A stretch of DNA of 64,000 nucleotides from SG8-38 sp041576815 (lineage in GTDB: Bacteria > Myxococcota_A > Polyangia > Polyangiales > Houyiibacteriaceae). A program made the translations under genes and the position numbers. The number at the start of each line of letters is the position of its first letter. Position 1 is the first letter of the stretch. The stretch spans positions 78,853-142,852 of the forward strand of contig JBFGKE010000005.1 in assembly GCA_041576815.1 (NCBI GenBank). Reading direction: 5' to 3'. The notes beneath the pieces were generated by a model. The model was not told the origin of the DNA and searched no databases. It saw nothing but the letters and a program-made list of their open reading frames with translations. This document shows positions 35,034 through 43,064 of this stretch, piece after piece.

Positions 35034-35066
35034 CTTGACAAGACCTAGACACGATGTAGACGAGCG
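35034..35066. promoter_or_regulatory. Three 11-bp direct repeats in crtL / CrtU-like divergent promoter
   Basis: Cores TTGAC (35035), TAGAC (35046) and TAGAC (35057) begin exactly 11 bp apart, forming three tandem units CTTGACAAGAC, CTAGACACGAT and GTAGACGAGCG. The array is 42 bp from the crtL ATG. Known CarH operators contain tandem 11-bp repeats each contacted by one MerR domain. Similar repeats occur at 38481 and 39515. Confidence 0.65.
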
Positions 35067-35159
35067 ACGAGCGGCGATGCCGAACCTTTCGAACGTGTCT
35101 ACCACCAAACGACTACGTACTGCGGCTGATACACACCGCACGGCAGAGAGCAGGTCCAC

Positions 35160-36758
35160 GTGAGCGGATGGTGGTTGGTGCCGGTTGCGGCGGTCTGGCT
35201 CCTCTGGCTCGCCGCGAAGCGCGGGGTTTTCAAGAACGCGTTGCAGCGCCTGGTCGAGCGTCGTCTGGGCGGCTATCGACACCTCGCGGAGCGCGTCGAC
35301 CCCGCGCTCCCCAGCGAGATGGTCAGCGACCCGGTGCACGTGGCCGTCGTCGGCGGTGGACTGGCTGGGATCGGCGCTGCAGCGACTCTGGGCGGGCGGG
35401 GCGTGTCGGTCACCCTCTTTGAACGCAACGCCTATCTCGGAGGCAAGATCGGCGCCTGGAAAGTGTCGATCGACGGTGGCGAACAAACCATCGAGCATGG
35501 ATTTCATGCGTTCTTCCGGCAGTACTACAATCTCGACCGGTTCTTGGAACGGCTCGGCGTCCGACAGAAGTTCGCACAGATCGAGGACTACCTGATCCTC
35601 GACGCCGAGAACCGGCCCTTGAGCTTCGGCGACGTCGCCACGGTGCCGGGAATCAACATCGTCGACCTCGGCAGGCGCGGCTTCTATCGATGGCGCGATG
35701 TCATCGCAAAACACACGCGAAACCGTCTCGATGCCTTCATTCGCTTCGACATGGAGCAGACGTATCGGGATCTGGATGCCGTGCCTTTTGCGCGCTACTG
35801 CGACGAGGCCGAGCTTCCAAGCGATCTCCGGGTGGCGTTTCGGACGTTTGCGAGGGCGTTCTTCGCCGACGAGACCGAGCTCTCGACCGCTGACGTGCTG
35901 CGGGCATTTCATTTCTACTACCTCGGTCACGACAAAGGCTTGATGTACGATTACCCCGCCGGCGACTACGAAACGACGCTGCTCGCGCCGATCCGCGCGC
36001 ATCTCCGCGTGCATGGCGTCGATCTGCGGCTCGGCGCCGCCGTCGCAGGCATCGATCGTGGGACGGGCAAACGATTTCGAATCGGGGACGAGGAGTTCGA
36101 TTGGGTCGTCATTGCCGCGGACATTCCGGGCTTGAAGTCGATCGTGGAGGGCTCGACGTGGCTCGAGGACGAAGACCCGCGCCTGGTGTCCGACATCGGT
36201 CACCTGCGCACGTCGAGCGGATACGCGGTGTGGCGGCTCTGGGTCGACACGGACGTGCGTCCGGAGCTCCCGACGTTCATCAACGTCGATCGCAGGCGCG
36301 TGCTCGACTCGGTGACGCTTTACCATCGCATCACGGAAGAGGCGCGTTCGTGGGCCGGCTCGCACGGAGGCGCCGTGCTCGAGCTTCACAGCTATGCCCT
36401 ACCCCGCGACATCGGTGACGAGTCCGATGTTCGCCGCGTTTTCCTCGAGGAGCTCTACGAGTACTTCCCAGAGCTTCGGAACATGCAAATCTCGGACGAG
36501 GTGCTTCAGATCCGGTCGGACTTTCCCGCCTTCGCACCGGGGCAGCACCAGCATCGGCCCTCGCCCAAGCTAGGGATTCATGGGCTCCTGCTCGCGGGCG
36601 ACTGGGTGCGGCTGCCCTACCCGATGACGCACATGGAGGCCGCGTTCACATCTGGGCTGGTTTGCGCGAACGAGATCTTCAGTCATCTGGGGCTCCGGCG
36701 AGAGCCGATCTTCTCCGTCGCGCCACGCGGTCTCTTCGCGTGGAAGAAAAGCGCTTAG
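35160..36758 (+). CDS. FAD-dependent carotenoid oxidoreductase, CrtU/CruE-like (beta-carotene desaturase/methyltransferase candidate)
   Basis: 532 residues, GTG start. A hydrophobic N-terminal helix (WWLVPVAAVWLLWLAA) anchors it; then the FAD motif VVGGGLAGIGAAATL near 61 and amine-oxidase-like body. The C-terminus LLLAGDWVRLPYPMTHMEAA resembles CrtU enzymes that convert beta-rings to aromatic rings (isorenieratene), which is the basis of the call. Other FAD carotenoid enzymes, such as ketolases of the CrtO type, are possible. Divergent from crtL, sharing the repeat-bearing promoter region. Ends overlapping the SOUL gene stop by 4 nt (convergent). Confidence 0.7.
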   Translation: MSGWWLVPVAAVWLLWLAAKRGVFKNALQRLVERRLGGYRHLAERVDPALPSEMVSDPVHVAVVGGGLAGIGAAATLGGRGVSVTLFERNAYLGGKIGAWKVSIDGGEQTIEHGFHAFFRQYYNLDRFLERLGVRQKFAQIEDYLILDAENRPLSFGDVATVPGINIVDLGRRGFYRWRDVIAKHTRNRLDAFIRFDMEQTYRDLDAVPFARYCDEAELPSDLRVAFRTFARAFFADETELSTADVLRAFHFYYLGHDKGLMYDYPAGDYETTLLAPIRAHLRVHGVDLRLGAAVAGIDRGTGKRFRIGDEEFDWVVIAADIPGLKSIVEGSTWLEDEDPRLVSDIGHLRTSSGYAVWRLWVDTDVRPELPTFINVDRRRVLDSVTLYHRITEEARSWAGSHGGAVLELHSYALPRDIGDESDVRRVFLEELYEYFPELRNMQISDEVLQIRSDFPAFAPGQHQHRPSPKLGIHGLLLAGDWVRLPYPMTHMEAAFTSGLVCANEIFSHLGLRREPIFSVAPRGLFAWKKSA

Positions 36759-37444
36759 GGCGCGTCGTCGAGAGCTCTAAACGAAGTGAGAATTTCGTTT
36801 CGGCGCATGAACCACGGAGTGAACGGGGCGTTGTACCGCGCCCACACCGGCTCCCCGACCGCTTGGTAGCCGGCACGATCGAGCGCGGCCAGCAAGCGTT
36901 CGAGCTGCTTCTGGTAGTTCTTCTTCGACCAGGTGCCGGAGTAGCGGATGGCGGCCATGGTCTTCGGAGGGACTTCCGCGATTTCCACCCGCGGGTCGAT
37001 CGGCTCCGGCAACGTCTCTCGTGAAAACTCGGACGGCATCATGAAGCTGAGCATGTAGCTTCCATTTTCTTCTTGCTGCGTCACGGGCGCAGTCATCGCG
37101 ATGGTCGTGCTCGTCTCTTCGCGCTGCGTGACGGGAGCCGTCATTTCGATTTTCGCCTGACTCCGGTTGTCGCCGAAAATGTAGCTCGCGAGAACGCGAA
37201 AACCCTGGTTTCCTGCGCTCTCGAGGTCCCCTTCGACGCGGGTCCGCGCCACGAGATAACCGTCGTATTTGCGGATTTCGACCTCGCCGAGCCGATCGAC
37301 GACTCGGTAGTCTGGGCTTTCGTAGCTCGCGAATGTACCGGACCACGCGAGGACCGCGAGCGTGCCGGCAAGCAGTACCGCAGAGACGACAGAGACGAGG
37401 ACAGCTAAGCGCTTGCTTCTTCGAGATGAGGCTCGATGGGACAC
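36755..37444 (-). CDS. SOUL-family haem/tetrapyrrole-binding protein
   Basis: 229 residues from a GTG. One N-terminal membrane helix (LAVLVSVVSAVLLAGTLAVLA) leads into a SOUL domain: YESPDYRVVDRLGEVEIRKY, YIFGDN, and MTAPVTQ occurring twice in the same stretch, then SYMLSFMMP. The family binds haem or related tetrapyrroles. It follows the CarH-like regulator by 16 nt and probably shares its transcript, which suggests a link to light or photosensitiser handling. Confidence 0.9.
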   Translation of the reverse strand: MSHRASSRRSKRLAVLVSVVSAVLLAGTLAVLAWSGTFASYESPDYRVVDRLGEVEIRKYDGYLVARTRVEGDLESAGNQGFRVLASYIFGDNRSQAKIEMTAPVTQREETSTTIAMTAPVTQQEENGSYMLSFMMPSEFSRETLPEPIDPRVEIAEVPPKTMAAIRYSGTWSKKNYQKQLERLLAALDRAGYQAVGEPVWARYNAPFTPWFMRRNEILTSFRALDDAP

Positions 37445-37460
37445 ACTTGCCTTCGCCGTC

Positions 37461-38381
37461 TCAGGGGGTTTGGTAGCGGACCAGCGCGCGGTCGAGCTCG
37501 TCGTACTGATGGAAGAGCGTCACCGGGCTTCCGGCTCGAAAGAGAAGATGATTTTCGGGAATGCCGAGCCAGACCTCGTGGGACTTGGCGAGCGCGTCGA
37601 GCTCGGCCTCGAGATTCTGGCGCTCCAGCTCGTCGGAATCTCTGGCGATGCTCATGAGGATTAGCTTTGCTCCGCTCTCGGCGGCCGCATCGGCGATGGA
37701 GTCGAAGGGCATGTTTGCACCGAGGTAGATCGGCTCTAGGCCCCGGCTGGCCGCCATGAACGCGCCGATGATTGCGCCAAACTCGTGGAGATGCCCGGGC
37801 GGGGTGGCGACGAGGACGCGCGGCGCACCGGCTTCGGCTTCGACGTGGCGCATGAGCGTTCCGAGAAGGCTTCGAAGCTGTCCGGAGATGATGTGCTCGT
37901 GATAGATTTTCAGACGCCCCGCGTGCCATGCCTCCCCGACGCGGCGCATGAGCGGAACTAAGACGTCGAGTGTGAGCTTCATCGGCGGAATGATGGCCGC
38001 GGTCCGATTCAGAATCGACTGCGCGCCCCGAACGTCAAAGCGGAAGATGGCGGCCAAGTAGTCTTGGATGACGGCATCGTAGAGGGAGGCGGAGCTGGCC
38101 GTTTCGCCGTTCGTCTCTCCGACGATTTTTCGTAGCTCGTCGTCCGCGAGGCGGGCGACTTGACCGATCGAGTGCCCTAGCTCAGTGGCGCGGCGAAGAA
38201 GAACCAGCCGGCGCACCTGCCCCCCGGAGTAGCGCCGCTTGTTTCCTCCAGTGCGCTCGGGTGTGACCGCTTGATACCGACGCTCCCACACGCGAATCGT
38301 ATCGGCGGTCAGTCCGGTGAGCCGGGACACGACTCGCATGGGGTAGACGCCGCTGAGCTCTGGTTCGATGGTCGGGCTCAT
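37461..38381 (-). CDS. CarH/LitR-type MerR-family regulator with B12-binding domain
   Basis: 306 residues. Residues 12-80 are a MerR winged helix (YPMRVVSRLTGLTADTIRVWERRY). Residues 100-180 form the helical cap carrying WH (152-153) and EH (162-163), which in CarH gate adenosylcobalamin. The B12 Rossmann domain has H197-L-H199-E-F-G202: the lower-axial His and Gly of the (D/E)xHxxG motif are kept but the acidic residue is His. Family members are dark repressors of carotenoid genes that fall off DNA when light breaks the Co-C bond. Lies in the middle of the crt island. The ATG overlaps a short leader frame. Confidence 0.92.
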   Translation of the reverse strand: MSPTIEPELSGVYPMRVVSRLTGLTADTIRVWERRYQAVTPERTGGNKRRYSGGQVRRLVLLRRATELGHSIGQVARLADDELRKIVGETNGETASSASLYDAVIQDYLAAIFRFDVRGAQSILNRTAAIIPPMKLTLDVLVPLMRRVGEAWHAGRLKIYHEHIISGQLRSLLGTLMRHVEAEAGAPRVLVATPPGHLHEFGAIIGAFMAASRGLEPIYLGANMPFDSIADAAAESGAKLILMSIARDSDELERQNLEAELDALAKSHEVWLGIPENHLLFRAGSPVTLFHQYDELDRALVRYQTP

Positions 38382-38440
38382 CGGTCCAAGGGGGGCACAA
38401 TGAGCGCGAGAGCAATGAGTAGTATCGAGCGTGTTTGCAT
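38378..38440 (-). CDS. Possible 20-residue hydrophobic leader peptide coupled to the B12 regulator
   Basis: ATG at 38440, hydrophobic core SILLIALALIV, and a TGA overlapping the regulator ATG (ATGA). An AAAGGA-like ribosome-binding site precedes the leader, whereas none is visible before the regulator start, which suggests translational coupling. Could also be a chance frame. Confidence 0.35.
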   Translation of the reverse strand: MQTRSILLIALALIVPPLDR

Positions 38441-38480
38441 CAATGAAGTCCTTTGATTCGCGAACGAAACAACGCTGTTC

Positions 38481-38499
38481 TTGTCTATCTGTTGTCTAC
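38481..38499. promoter_or_regulatory. Two 11-bp spaced TTGTCTA repeats upstream of B12 regulator
   Basis: TTGTCTAT (38481) and TTGTCTAC (38492) are exactly one helical turn apart; read on the gene strand they are TAGACAA units matching those at 35046 and 39542. They lie about 50 nt upstream of the leader frame and 100 nt upstream of the regulator ATG, suggesting autoregulation. Confidence 0.6.
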
Positions 38500-38527
38500 A
38501 TTTATTTCGTCCAAGCTTACACGTTGG

Positions 38528-39094
38528 CTACCAGGCGCCGGTGCCTGGCGCGCCCTTGAAGGGACCCACGACCTCCGGGGTGATCCAGCCTCCGTAGAAG
38601 CCACCGGGCTGGGGAGTCACTCGGACCCCGCCCACGAAACATCGGAGCTTGGCCGGATAAAAGCTCAGGAAGCCACGAATCGCCTCGAACTCGGGATCGG
38701 GATCGTCGTAGCTCCACCCGACCACGGGCGCGGAGGCTGCGTTTGTTCGGAGCGCCCAGTACGTCGCTGCACCCTTCCACTCGCAGTGCGAGGTGCCCTC
38801 AGACTGGATGAGTCGGGCGAGGTCGACATCCTGTCGAGGAATGTAAAACGTGGGAGGGCTTGCGGTTTCCAAGACCCGAATGGCGCTCTTCGTTTCGGCG
38901 ATGAGCGCCTGGCCTCGGGTGACGCGCACGATCCGTGCGTCCTGTTCGAGTCGTGGCGGGCGCGGATAGTCCCACACCGACTCCTGCTCTGGCCCGGGCT
39001 CGATGGCCCATGGAGGTCGGCTCGATCCGCGGTGACGCCATCCTGCTCGGGCGCGCTCTACGTCAGCATCCACGATGGCTCCGCATGTAGTCAA
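38528..39094 (-). CDS. DUF427 domain protein
   Basis: 188 residues from a TTG; a GTG at 39073 is an equally good start. Family markers: WDYPRPPRLE, RVLETASPPTFYIPRQDV, CEWKGAATYWAL and FYPAKLRCFVGG. DUF427 proteins are small cytoplasmic proteins of unknown activity, often placed near photolyase-, carotenoid- or stress-related genes. Upstream member of the run leading to the B12 regulator. Confidence 0.85.
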   Translation of the reverse strand: MTTCGAIVDADVERARAGWRHRGSSRPPWAIEPGPEQESVWDYPRPPRLEQDARIVRVTRGQALIAETKSAIRVLETASPPTFYIPRQDVDLARLIQSEGTSHCEWKGAATYWALRTNAASAPVVGWSYDDPDPEFEAIRGFLSFYPAKLRCFVGGVRVTPQPGGFYGGWITPEVVGPFKGAPGTGAW

Positions 39095-39105
39095 CGCGCA
39101 TAGCT

Positions 39106-39276
39106 CTACTTCGGGTTGACGGGTGCAGCCCGAGACTGCGATTCGCTAGTTGCCTGCTCGGGCGCGTAGGAGTCCACCGGGTCTTCGTTGGCGCGATGAC
39201 GGATACCAATGTAGGCGCCGGCAAATCCGAGCATCGTGACCATCGCGCCGACGACCATGAGCTCGAGATCACTCAC
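39106..39276 (-). CDS. Small single-pass membrane protein
   Basis: 56 residues from the GTG at 39276, overlapping the end of the preceding small gene by 8 nt. One helix (LMVVGAMVTMLGFAGAYIGI) then a polar acidic tail (RHRANEDPVDSYAP). No family recognised. The longer reading frame runs through the neighbour and is rejected. Confidence 0.6.
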   Translation of the reverse strand: MSDLELMVVGAMVTMLGFAGAYIGIRHRANEDPVDSYAPEQATSESQSRAAPVNPK

Positions 39277-39496
39277 GCCGGCCTCCGGTGAGAAGCAGTC
39301 CGCCCGCCGACAGGATGGAGGGAACCCAGAGGCCGACGAACAGCCCACGCTCACGGTCGCCCGAGAACCAGAGCCAGATCGAAAGCAGGAATGAGATTCC
39401 TGCCGCGGCGAAGAACAAGACCTTTGAGGCGTTGAAACCGCTGAGCGTGGTACGGGCGCCACCGGTGGAGCGAGCGGGAACAGTCCGTTGTGTCAT
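39269..39496 (-). CDS. Small two-helix membrane protein
   Basis: 75 residues from the ATG at 39496. Two hydrophobic helices (VLFFAAAGISFLLSIWLWF and GLFVGLWVPSILSAGGLLL) joined by GDRER. Family unknown. It is the first gene behind a pair of 11-bp spaced TTGTC repeats at 39515-39532, and overlaps the next small membrane gene by 8 nt, so both are likely made together under the same control. Confidence 0.65.
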   Translation of the reverse strand: MTQRTVPARSTGGARTTLSGFNASKVLFFAAAGISFLLSIWLWFSGDRERGLFVGLWVPSILSAGGLLLTGGRRE

Positions 39497-39514
39497 GAAG
39501 TGGAGTATCAGGAT

Positions 39515-39557
39515 TTGTCGATATTTTGTCAAGCATTTTTATAGACGAAAACTAGAC
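39515..39557. promoter_or_regulatory. Two opposed pairs of 11-bp spaced repeats in divergent promoter
   Basis: TTGTC at 39515 and 39526 face the minus-strand small membrane genes; TAGAC at 39542 and 39553 face the plus-strand SDR gene. Within each pair spacing is exactly 11 bp. The region is markedly AT-rich. Same motif as at 35035 and 38481, so one regulator could silence both directions. Confidence 0.6.
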
Positions 39558-39643
39558 ACTGGACCGTGAGGCTGCTCTCGCCGTCCCTGATCGCGGATAC
39601 TCTCGCCTGCGAAGTCTGCGCCTATGCTGCGACGGTGGAGCCG

Positions 39644-40387
39644 ATGCACGCCTTCGTTCAAGGAGCGAGCAGGGGCATGGGGCTCGAGATGACGCGCCAG
39701 CTCCTCGCCAGGAGGGGGGTCGCCCGCGTGTTCGCCTCCTGTCGCGATCCGTCGAACGCGCGGGGTCTCGAGGCGCTTGCGACGCAGCACGCGACCCGGC
39801 TGACGATTCTCGAGCTCGACCTCGCGGAACAAAGCACCATCGCCCGAGCGTCCGAGCAGATCGCAGAACAAACCGAACGCCTTCACCTCGTCGTCAACGT
39901 CGCGGGCATCCTTCACGGCCCCGGGTTCGGTCCTGAAAAGAAGCTCGGCCAAATCGAACCCGAGGTTCTGCGCACCGTGTTCGAGGTCAACGCCTTCGGA
40001 CCGCTTCTCGTCGCAAAGCACGTGCATCGGTTGCTTCGACACGATGAACGCTCCGTTTTCGCAAGCCTCTCGGCCCGAGTCGGCAGCATCTCCGACAATC
40101 GGCTGGGCGGTTGGTACGCCTACCGCGGCTCGAAGGCAGCGCAAAACATGTTCACCAAGACGATTTCGATCGAGCTTGGCCGAATCGCTCCCAATGCCAT
40201 CGTGGTCGGTCTTCACCCGGGCACGGTCGACACCGATCTATCGAAGCCCTTTCAGCGAGGCGTCCCAGAGGGAAAGCTTCTTTCTCCTGCGACCTCAGTC
40301 GCGTCCATGCTCGACGTGCTCGCAGGCCTCGGCCCCGACGACACCGGGAAGGTGTTTGATTTTCGCGGCAAGGAGATTCCCCCTTGA
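39644..40387 (+). CDS. Short-chain dehydrogenase/reductase (C-factor-like)
   Basis: 247 residues from the ATG at 39644, preferred over a GTG at 39566 because GGTGGAG lies just upstream. NAD(P) motif GASRGMG, Asn in VNVAGILHG, catalytic Ser in SLSARVGS and YAYRGSK. The sequence style is close to the C-factor/YciK-like SDR branch. In light-stress clusters of other proteobacteria an SDR of this kind sits beside a cyclopropane-synthase-like gene, as here. Substrate unknown. Confidence 0.85.
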   Translation: MHAFVQGASRGMGLEMTRQLLARRGVARVFASCRDPSNARGLEALATQHATRLTILELDLAEQSTIARASEQIAEQTERLHLVVNVAGILHGPGFGPEKKLGQIEPEVLRTVFEVNAFGPLLVAKHVHRLLRHDERSVFASLSARVGSISDNRLGGWYAYRGSKAAQNMFTKTISIELGRIAPNAIVVGLHPGTVDTDLSKPFQRGVPEGKLLSPATSVASMLDVLAGLGPDDTGKVFDFRGKEIPP

Positions 40388-40394
40388 TGGCGGG

Positions 40395-41450
40395 TCAGCG
40401 CGGATCCCAACGGTAGTGCGACACGAACCATTCTTCACCCTCTCGGTAGGCAAACAGCTCGGCACATGCGATGAAGAAGAGACGCCAGCGGTGGAGCCAC
40501 CGCTCTGCTTCTAAGCCGTAACCATCGGCAAGCACCGGGAGCACGGCATTCCGGCGCTCGTCGAGCCGTCGAAGCCAAGCGTTACAGGTTTTTTCATAGT
40601 GGGTCCCCGAAACTCGCCATTGCTCGCGTAAGACCAAATCGTCTTGGTAGTGACTGAAAAGCGATTCGGACGGCATCATGCCGCCTGTGAAGAAGTGTTT
40701 CGCCATCCAATCGCTCGCGTCCCGTGCTTCGTATGTGTACGCGTGCGATCGGTGACAGAAGATGTGCGCGAAAGCAGCGCCGCCTGGGGCGAGCCATCCC
40801 GCAATGCGCGCGAACAGCGCCGGATGATTGCGCACGTGCTCCATCATCTCGATCGACACGACCCGGTCGAACCGGCCTGCGCCCTCGAAAGAATTCACAT
40901 CGACGGTTTGCGCCTCGACGTTCGAGAGGCCGCGTTCGGCCGCCCGCTTTTCGATGAAGGTACGCTGGAGGCTGGAGTTCGAGACCGCGAGCACCTTCGA
41001 GCTCGGGAACCGTTCCGCCGCCCAAAGAGTAAACGAGCCCCAGCCGCACCCGAGATCGAGAATGCGCATACCATCCTCGACCTCGGCGCGCTCGGCGGTG
41101 AGCGTCAGCATCGCTTCCTCTGCGGCGGCAAGGTCCCCGACAGCATCGTCCCAGAGGCAGCAGCTGTACTTCAAACGCGGGCCGAGCACCTGCTCGAAAA
41201 ACGGCGCAGGCACTTCGTAGTGCTGGGCGTTGGCGGCGTCGGTCGAGACCGCGATGGGTCCTTCGGCGAGCCGTTCGCGAAGCGAGGCCTCTTCGGCCCT
41301 GCGTGCGTCGGCGTCGCCCCAGATGCTCTCTCGAAGGCGCCGGCGAAGAAGCTGCCGTGTGCCCCAGCGAAGAGCGGGATCTGGAAAAACACCCGCCTCG
41401 GCCATGCGTAGCAAGAGACTTACTCCCGCTTCTGCGCTGACACCCTGCAT
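40395..41450 (-). CDS. Cyclopropane-fatty-acyl-phospholipid synthase family methyltransferase
   Basis: 351 residues. HYEVPAPFFEQVLGPRLKYSCCLW is split by the family into an N-terminal lipid-binding part; SAM motif LDLGCGWGSFTLWAAE; later EMMEHVRNHP and HIFCHR. Family enzymes add a methylene or methyl group to unsaturated membrane lipids from SAM. Shorter than E. coli Cfa (382). Convergent with the SDR gene (7 nt). Likely makes a modified lipid protective against singlet oxygen, by analogy with photo-oxidative clusters; the product is not determined by sequence. Confidence 0.88.
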   Translation of the reverse strand: MQGVSAEAGVSLLLRMAEAGVFPDPALRWGTRQLLRRRLRESIWGDADARRAEEASLRERLAEGPIAVSTDAANAQHYEVPAPFFEQVLGPRLKYSCCLWDDAVGDLAAAEEAMLTLTAERAEVEDGMRILDLGCGWGSFTLWAAERFPSSKVLAVSNSSLQRTFIEKRAAERGLSNVEAQTVDVNSFEGAGRFDRVVSIEMMEHVRNHPALFARIAGWLAPGGAAFAHIFCHRSHAYTYEARDASDWMAKHFFTGGMMPSESLFSHYQDDLVLREQWRVSGTHYEKTCNAWLRRLDERRNAVLPVLADGYGLEAERWLHRWRLFFIACAELFAYREGEEWFVSHYRWDPR

Positions 41451-41524
41451 CGGTTAGAAATAGGGCGCGCGGTGGTCCACGGCAAGACTTGGCGGCCGTG
41501 GCATCGATGTGGGAAGAAGCGCCG

Positions 41525-42517
41525 ATGGATGCAACGCGGACGATCGCGATCACGGGGGCGACGGGCTTCGTGGGTAGGCACGTGGTCGAGCGGCTCCTCA
41601 AAGAGCCGGGAACGGTGCTCCGCTGCCTCGTGCGACCCTCGAGCGACTCGCGCCGGCACCTTCCGGCCGAGGCTCCGATCGAGTGGGTGGAAGGCGACGT
41701 GTGCAAGCCGGAGACGCTCGGACCGCTCGTTTCCGGGGCCTCGAGCGTCGTGCACCTCGCAGGTTACCGGGATTTCTGGAGCCGCCGGCGAAGTCTTTAC
41801 TACGAGCTCAACACGCGTGGCGCAGGCAACGTGTTTCGCGCTGCCCTCGACGCGCGCGTCGAAAAAGTCGTCCAGGTGAGCACGCCGCTCGCGTTTGGCG
41901 TGCCGGATCGAATTCCGTTCGACGAGGAGACGCCTCCGGGCCCTCACCCATCGGACTACGCTCGAAGCAAACACATGGCCGACGAGATTGGATGGCGGAT
42001 GCACGCCGAGCGCGGTCTTCCACTGACCGTGTTGCATCTGGCCGCCGTGATCGGCGCCGGCGACCCGACGCCCACGATGGAAGTCGCGCGTGCGGTCGAG
42101 GGTCGCCTGCCTGCGCTGGTCGGCGCCGAGACGACCTATACCTATCTTCACGTGCGCGATGCGGCGGAAGCGATCGTGCGAGCGCTGCTCCGGCCGGAGG
42201 CTGTCGGCCGACGCTATCTGATCGGCACCGAGCGCGCCACGACGCGAGAGTATTTCGCCACAATCGCGGACCTCGCGGGCGTATCCGCGCCGTCGATCAA
42301 CATCCCCGAAGCGCCGCTCATCCCCGTCGCGACGGTCTGGGAGTGGGTTTCGCGATGGACCGGCAGGCGCCCCGCCCTCCCCGTCGACATTTTGAAGACC
42401 ACGGCCGCGGGCTCGCTGATCTTCGACGGTAGCCGCGCCCAGCGCGAGCTTGGCATGCAATACACGCCGCTGCGCAGCGCGCTTCGGTATGCGGTCGAGG
42501 AAGCTCGAGCGCTTTAA
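41525..42517 (+). CDS. NAD-dependent epimerase/dehydratase (extended SDR)
   Basis: 330 residues from the ATG at 41525, preceded by GGGAAGAAG. NAD motif ITGATGFVGRHVVERL, YARSK active-site Tyr/Lys, and VIGAGDPTPTM. Resembles dihydroflavonol-reductase/3-beta-HSD-like members acting on hydroxyl/keto groups of hydrophobic substrates. Could modify a carotenoid end group or lipid. Divergent from the lipid methyltransferase; its stop abuts the convergent DUF2141 gene. Confidence 0.85.
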   Translation: MDATRTIAITGATGFVGRHVVERLLKEPGTVLRCLVRPSSDSRRHLPAEAPIEWVEGDVCKPETLGPLVSGASSVVHLAGYRDFWSRRRSLYYELNTRGAGNVFRAALDARVEKVVQVSTPLAFGVPDRIPFDEETPPGPHPSDYARSKHMADEIGWRMHAERGLPLTVLHLAAVIGAGDPTPTMEVARAVEGRLPALVGAETTYTYLHVRDAAEAIVRALLRPEAVGRRYLIGTERATTREYFATIADLAGVSAPSINIPEAPLIPVATVWEWVSRWTGRRPALPVDILKTTAAGSLIFDGSRAQRELGMQYTPLRSALRYAVEEARAL

Positions 42518-42985
42518 TCAAAGCTGGAGCTTGATCTTGATCGTCTTCGGCGCCCCGGCGAAGTCGAAGAGCGCTTTTTCGTATTTCGGTGGGCCGAATC
42601 GCTCGGCGGGCACGTCGTTCGAGACGCCCCACCATTCTTTCGGGCGGCCGACCATGCTGGTCTTGAGCTCGCCGTTCTTGTCCTCGTCGTGCATGACCGA
42701 CACCGCGTATTTGCCCGGCTTCAGGTCTTTGAAAGTACACGTGGCCGTGCCGCCCTTGGACTTCACGAACATTCGGGCATCTGCCTTGTCGGCCTTGGTC
42801 GGAAACCCGTCTTTTTTCGAGAACAGAGAGCACCCGATTTGCCCGCTGTCATTTTGAATGTTCGAAATTCTAACCGTCAGGGTGCCGTCGGCGGGCGGAG
42901 TCTGCGCGCCGGCCGAGGCCGCCGCGAGCAGAGCAGCGGCTGCCGCTGAGAGGAAGAGTTGATGAGCGACCGACATGGGTGGCAT
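42518..42985 (-). CDS. DUF2141 exported protein
   Basis: 155 residues with a signal peptide (LFLSAAAAALLAAASAGA). The mature part fits DUF2141: LTVRISNIQNDSGQIGCSLF, FKDLKPGKYAVSVMHDEDKNGEL and WWGVSNDVP. The family is beta-rich and periplasmic, often next to carotenoid genes, function unknown. ATG at 42976 is an alternative. Its stop abuts the neighbour's stop. Confidence 0.88.
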   Translation of the reverse strand: MPPMSVAHQLFLSAAAAALLAAASAGAQTPPADGTLTVRISNIQNDSGQIGCSLFSKKDGFPTKADKADARMFVKSKGGTATCTFKDLKPGKYAVSVMHDEDKNGELKTSMVGRPKEWWGVSNDVPAERFGPPKYEKALFDFAGAPKTIKIKLQL

Positions 42986-43064
42986 CGGACTTCTTGTCCT
43001 CTAGCGTCACCCGCGCGAAAGACAAGCACAACCACCCTCGTTGGCTGCTACTCTCGCGCTCACG

